DNA of 17,695 bases from the NCBI GenBank assembly GCA_900547995.1, contig URIY01000036.1, positions 1-17,695 of the forward strand. The letters are read 5' to 3'. Positions 14,728 through 17,695 of the stretch are shown here, piece after piece (the first letter of the stretch is position 1; each line of letters begins with the position of its first letter). This DNA is from an uncultured Mycoplasmatota bacterium (lineage in GTDB: Bacteria; Bacillota_I; Bacilli_A; RF39; UBA660). The position numbers and the translations under genes were made by a program. The notes beneath the pieces are model-generated. The model had not been told where the DNA came from. It saw only the letters and a list, made by a program, of their open reading frames with translations, and searched no databases.

Positions 14728-14734
14728 GTATAAT
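14706..14734 (+). promoter_or_regulatory. Promoter for the GTGWCTA/repeat protein
   Basis: A -35 box TTGGTA (14706-14711), exactly 17 bases, then a perfect -10 TATAAT (14729-14734). The start of transcription would be about 14741, so the leader consists only of the ribosome binding site gggtgg (14741-14746) and a few bases before ATG 14751. Confidence 0.75.
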
Positions 14735-14750
14735 TAACTTGGGTGGTTAC

Positions 14751-16514
14751 ATGAATAATTATCAAGAAGAAAAGTTTTTAGATAAAGTATATAAAGACTT
14801 ACATTTATCAGAAATAGTAGTGCATACAGCAAATAAATCAGATGATAAATATCAAAAAATAGAAAAATATATGCAACGTTTAGAAGATGTAACAAAGAGA
14901 GCATCTGAACATAATAAAATAAGTTTAATAAAAATGTATTATTATAAAAAATATGTAATAAAAGAACAAAATGTACCAGAATCTTATTTTAGAAAGCAAG
15001 AAAAAATTGCTCTTGATAGAGGTTATGGACATGTAAAATATGATGAAAAAACTAAAAAGCAAGAAATAGAACATATAATAAATGAACAAAAAGCCTCTTT
15101 AGACACATGGCTAGATTATTTCTTTAGTAAAGATACAGATATGTATCCAACATGGTTTAAATATTATGTTTTTCAAGGTATGTTAAAACTAGGTTTTTTT
15201 GATAAAGAAAAAAATAGTTATACCAAAAGAACAGAAAGTACCGTAAAACCATTTATTGAATTAAATAGAGAAGCATTATCATTAATATATTCTGAATTAG
15301 TAAAAGTTTTAAACAAAGAAAGTATTGATGATAAAAAATTAAATGAGTTAATAAATAATGGTAGTTTTTCAAAATTATATTCTTATGCGATTTTAAAACT
15401 AGATTCAGTAAAAGACGATGGATTTAAAAGTGATGATGGGATATGGAAAAAATATAATAAGGGAAGTAATCCAGAAATATTATTTAATGATATAAATGGA
15501 AAAGGAACAGGATGGTGTACAGCAGGAGGAATTAAAACAGCTAGTAATCATATAAATGGTGGAGATTTTCATGTATATTATACAAAAGATAGAGAAGGAA
15601 ATTATACAAAACCACGAATAGCAATTAGAATGGAAGATGATCAAATAGCAGAAATAAGGGGAATTAGTAAAGATCAAAATATAGAAGCCAATATGGAAAA
15701 AGTAGTAGATAAAAAATTAGAAGAATTTCCGGATAGAGATGAATATAAGAAAAAAGTAAAAGATATGGAAATGCTTACATATATCTATACAAAATATCAA
15801 AATAAAGGGGAATTAACAAAAAACGATTTAAGATTTCTATATGAAATAGATGATGAAATAACTGGTTTTGGTTATGAAAGAGATCCAAGAATAGAAGAAT
15901 TATTAGAAGGCAGAAACGTAAGAAAGGATTTAGTTTTAATATTTGATTGTAAAGAAGAAAATATATCTTTAACAAAAGAAGAAGCATTAAGTGGAAATAT
16001 AATATATCATTATGGTTATTTAGATTTAAGCAACCTAACAAGTGCCGAAGGCTTAAAATTGCCCGATAAAGTAGGAGGATATTTATCTTTAAGTGGCTTA
16101 AAAAGTGCCAAAGGATTAGAGTTACCAACCGAAATAGAAGGAAGTTTATATTTAAATAGCCTAACCAGTGCCGAAGGCTTAGAATTGCCAACTGAAATAG
16201 GAGGAGGTTTATTGTTAGATAGCCTAGCAGGTGCGAAAGATTTAAAATTACCCGATAAAATAGGAGGTAATTTAGATTTAAGAGGATTAATTAGTGCCGA
16301 AGGTTTAAAGTTGCCAGATAAAGTAGGAGAAAGTTTATATTTAAATAGCATAACAAGTTCCGAAGGCTTAAAATTACCAGATAAAATAGGTGGAAGTATA
16401 TACTTAACATCTCTTGAAAGTCTTGATGGTTTAGATTTATCAAGTAATCTTATATCAAAGATGGTATTTAGTGATAAAATAAAAAATCAATTGAAAAGTC
16501 AAAAGACACTTTAA
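14751..16514 (+). CDS. Uncharacterised protein: GTGWCTA-motif domain plus C-terminal 21-residue leucine-rich repeats
   Basis: A 587-residue protein, no signal peptide and no membrane helix, so probably cytosolic. Residues 1-230 are helical and Lys/Glu-rich, including SLDTWLDYFF and YPTWFKYYVF segments (about 115-143). A central domain holds GKGTGWCTAGGIKTA (about 250-264), GGDFHVYYTKD (about 269-279), PRIAIRM and IAEIRGISKDQN (about 287-311). I recall similar GTGWCTA...GDFYVYY...IRGI...QN proteins from phages and candidate-phylum bacteria, all of unknown function; this is memory, unverified. A linker helix region (about 315-405) precedes the repeats: from about residue 410 to the end, units of 21 residues with consensus SAEGLKLPDKIGGSLYLNSLT, six clear and degenerate ones at both ends. 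ATG 14751 follows gggtgg; an upstream in-frame ATG at 14706 lies inside the promoter. It stands alone between two terminators. A recognition or scaffold role for the repeats is an inference; the enzyme activity, if any, is unknown. Confidence 0.85.
   Translation: MNNYQEEKFLDKVYKDLHLSEIVVHTANKSDDKYQKIEKYMQRLEDVTKRASEHNKISLIKMYYYKKYVIKEQNVPESYFRKQEKIALDRGYGHVKYDEKTKKQEIEHIINEQKASLDTWLDYFFSKDTDMYPTWFKYYVFQGMLKLGFFDKEKNSYTKRTESTVKPFIELNREALSLIYSELVKVLNKESIDDKKLNELINNGSFSKLYSYAILKLDSVKDDGFKSDDGIWKKYNKGSNPEILFNDINGKGTGWCTAGGIKTASNHINGGDFHVYYTKDREGNYTKPRIAIRMEDDQIAEIRGISKDQNIEANMEKVVDKKLEEFPDRDEYKKKVKDMEMLTYIYTKYQNKGELTKNDLRFLYEIDDEITGFGYERDPRIEELLEGRNVRKDLVLIFDCKEENISLTKEEALSGNIIYHYGYLDLSNLTSAEGLKLPDKVGGYLSLSGLKSAKGLELPTEIEGSLYLNSLTSAEGLELPTEIGGGLLLDSLAGAKDLKLPDKIGGNLDLRGLISAEGLKLPDKVGESLYLNSITSSEGLKLPDKIGGSIYLTSLESLDGLDLSSNLISKMVFSDKIKNQLKSQKTL
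15978..16481 (+). repeat. Tandem 63-bp in-frame repeat array (leucine-rich repeat units)
   Basis: Units begin at 16041, 16104, 16167, 16230, 16293 and 16356, each exactly 63 bases (21 codons). Degenerate units are at 15978 and 16419. The DNA core agtgccgaaggcttaaaatt recurs nearly unchanged in units 1, 3, 5 and 6, using GCC, GGC and CCC codons that are rare elsewhere in this AT-rich window. Variable columns lie mostly at the residue between the two repeated strands. No insertions or deletions occur between units. Confidence 0.92.
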
Positions 16515-16524
16515 AATTTATGAT

Positions 16525-16555
16525 AAAATACGTTAAATATTCTAACGTATTTTTT
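16525..16555. terminator. Bidirectional terminator between convergent genes
   Basis: A perfect 11-bp stem aaaatacgtta/taacgtatttt (16525-16535, 16543-16553) with a 7-base loop and T run on the plus strand; the complementary A tract gives a T run in the other direction too. It separates the repeat-protein gene from the minus-strand operon that ends at 16554. Confidence 0.85.
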
Positions 16556-16934
16556 ATATTTCAGGATTTTCAATACTAATATCTTCTGTTTTACTATTAT
16601 ATGTTATATAAAGAGCAATTAAGGCTGCTATTAGAGTTATAAGTTCAGCAATTATTTGTAGATTTGCTAAATTGGTTTGATTTTGTTTTTCTTTAGTTAT
16701 ATCTAAATTTTCTTTATCTATCTGTAAATATATTAAAACTATAAAAACAACAATAATTCTATTAATAATTGCTATATTTTGTGCTTTTTCATTACTATAT
16801 ATGGCTTTTTTGTTTAGTATTTTTTGTCTTCTATCTATAGAAAGTGATAATGATATAATAATTGTTCCTAAAAATAGTATGGTAGCAATAATTTGTTCAT
16901 TAACTGCTTTTAATTCTTTTTCAGTTGTATTCAT
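16554..16934 (-). CDS. Small membrane protein of unknown function, coupled to a NodB deacetylase
   Basis: A 126-residue protein with three likely membrane helices (about residues 14-32, 56-71 and 93-111), a basic loop after the first helix (DRRQKILNKK) and a polar Lys/Gln/Asn loop before the third. The C-terminal tail is acidic. I do not recognise the family. The start codon shares one base with the stop codon of the upstream deacetylase gene (TAATG, 16932-16936), so translation is probably coupled, and the aggata site lies inside that gene's end. The coupling suggests a role with the deacetylase at the envelope, but nothing in the protein itself shows it. It ends at the convergent terminator. 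Confidence 0.75.
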   Translation of the reverse strand: MNTTEKELKAVNEQIIATILFLGTIIISLSLSIDRRQKILNKKAIYSNEKAQNIAIINRIIVVFIVLIYLQIDKENLDITKEKQNQTNLANLQIIAELITLIAALIALYITYNSKTEDISIENPEI

Positions 16935-17695
16935 TAATTATATCCTGTTTTTTTTCTTATTTCTTGTACTTCTTTTAATTCACTAATGGTGACTAATTGA
17001 TATCCTTGTTTTTTTAATTCAGGAATAATTATTTTAAGTGCATTTAGTGTTCGTTCTTTAGTATCATGCATAAGTACAACTGATTCATCCTTTACTTTAT
17101 TTAATACTCTTTTAGCAATTGTTTTACTATTTTTATATTTCCAATCTTCAGGATCAACATTCCATAAAACAATTTCTAATGTGGTATATTCTCTTAAGCT
17201 TTTACTTACATTACCATAAGTAGGTCTTAAATATTTTGGAGTATATCCCGATACTTCATATATAATATTTTGTGTTGTGTTTAATTGATATAAAAAATCT
17301 TCTTTAGATAAATGATTTAATGACTTATGATTATAAGAGTGATTACCAATTTCATTGCCATAACTTATGGATTTATTAATAGTGTCACTATAATATTTTA
17401 CTTTATTTCCAAGTACAAAAAATGTACCATTAGCGTCATTTTCATTTAGTAAATCAATAATAGCGCCAGTATATTTACTAGGGCCATCATCAAATGTAAG
17501 AGCTACAACTTTCTTATATGGATCAATTACTCTTGTATTTGTTTCTTCACTTAAATAATTAACTTTATTATCCTTAGTTATAGTAGTGCTAAGTAAAAAT
17601 TCAACATCATAGATAGGAACATTTATTTTAATAATTTCACTATTATTATTATTATTAAAATATATATAAATATAATCTTCATCAAAAGTTATTTT
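16934..17695 (-). CDS. Polysaccharide deacetylase (NodB domain), N-terminus outside the window
   Basis: The 253 C-terminal residues of a carbohydrate esterase family 4 protein, reading in from the window edge. The NodB motifs occur in order: ALTFDDGPS (metal-binding and catalytic Asp), GNEIGNHSYNH (metal-binding His pair), RPTYG (motif 3), VDPEDW (motif 4) and VVLMHDT (motif 5, catalytic His). All catalytic positions appear intact. Upstream is ~70 residues of a separate domain containing FNNNNNSEIIKINVPIYDVE, probably the extracellular domain that precedes NodB in PdaC/PgdA-like proteins. Such enzymes remove acetyl groups from peptidoglycan or other N-acetylated glycans outside the membrane and often confer lysozyme resistance. 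A signal or anchor segment would lie beyond the window. Its stop overlaps the next start codon. Confidence 0.93.
   Translation of the reverse strand, partial: KITFDEDYIYIYFNNNNNSEIIKINVPIYDVEFLLSTTITKDNKVNYLSEETNTRVIDPYKKVVALTFDDGPSKYTGAIIDLLNENDANGTFFVLGNKVKYYSDTINKSISYGNEIGNHSYNHKSLNHLSKEDFLYQLNTTQNIIYEVSGYTPKYLRPTYGNVSKSLREYTTLEIVLWNVDPEDWKYKNSKTIAKRVLNKVKDESVVLMHDTKERTLNALKIIIPELKKQGYQLVTISELKEVQEIRKKTGYN

Noticed and set aside
14557..14750. Small RNA or extra gene in the gap before the repeat-protein gene
   Set aside because: Apart from the terminator, the two dyads and the promoter, I see no tRNA-like fold or open frame with a ribosome binding site; two copies of ttagggt 33 bases apart are too short to interpret.
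15775..16351. Minus-strand open frames across the repeat array
   Set aside because: They are antisense shadows of the in-frame 63-bp repeat; the plus frame has the ribosome binding site, promoter and coherent domains.
16041..16418. 63-bp periodic repeats as a possible CRISPR array
   Set aside because: No invariant repeat plus unique spacer structure; the period is 21 codons, fully in frame, and variation follows codon positions.

Overview
The window looks like a chromosomal segment from a very AT-rich, low-GC Gram-positive bacterium (Bacillota), probably one of the small-genome gut Bacilli lineages of the RF39/Mollicutes-like type. Three things point there: the base composition; Firmicutes-style gene neighbourhoods (tsaE-tsaB-rimI-tsaD and dusB-lysS); and strong purine-rich ribosome binding sites with consensus sigma-A-type promoters. 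TGA is used as a stop codon (tsaE, tsaB, rimI) and Trp is encoded by TGG, so the standard bacterial code applies and not the Mycoplasma code. A polysaccharide deacetylase suggests a cell wall is present. The lineage assignment is inference.

Layout. Positions 1-396 hold the 3' end of a 23S rRNA and a complete 5S rRNA, followed after 35 bases by a small MazF/PemK-like protein gene with no antitoxin beside it. Positions 926-3395 are a t6A tRNA-modification operon (tsaE, tsaB, rimI-like, tsaD) with its own promoter and a terminator. Positions 3462-5504 form a compact glutamyl-tRNA module: tRNA-Gln(CUG), a terminator-like hairpin, a divergent gltX, then tRNA-Glu(CUC). Positions 5603-8742 hold three less familiar genes: a short coiled-coil/Cys-pair protein, a large polytopic membrane protein of GT-C (DUF6020-like) type, and a type IV pilin-like protein. 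Positions 8776-14583 are a housekeeping operon: dusB, an RDD membrane protein, lysS, a histidine phosphatase, ackA and an NrnA-like DHH phosphoesterase, bounded by a consensus promoter and a strong hairpin terminator.

The last part is the accessory region. A 587-residue protein (14751-16514) combines a Lys/Glu-rich N-terminal region, a central domain with a GTGWCTA motif, and a C-terminal array of 21-residue leucine-rich repeats. Its promoter is embedded in a perfect 17-bp inverted repeat. It converges on a minus-strand pair, a truncated NodB-type deacetylase and a small three-helix membrane protein whose start codon overlaps the deacetylase stop codon.

Functionally, the first two thirds concern translation (rRNA, t6A and dihydrouridine modification, Glu/Gln and Lys tRNA charging), with an acetate kinase and a nanoRNase/pAp phosphatase attached to the lysS operon. 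The best candidates for undescribed biology are the repeat protein with its dyad promoter, the tRNA-Gln/gltX/tRNA-Glu module with its interposed terminator, and the MazF-like gene placed directly behind the rRNA operon.
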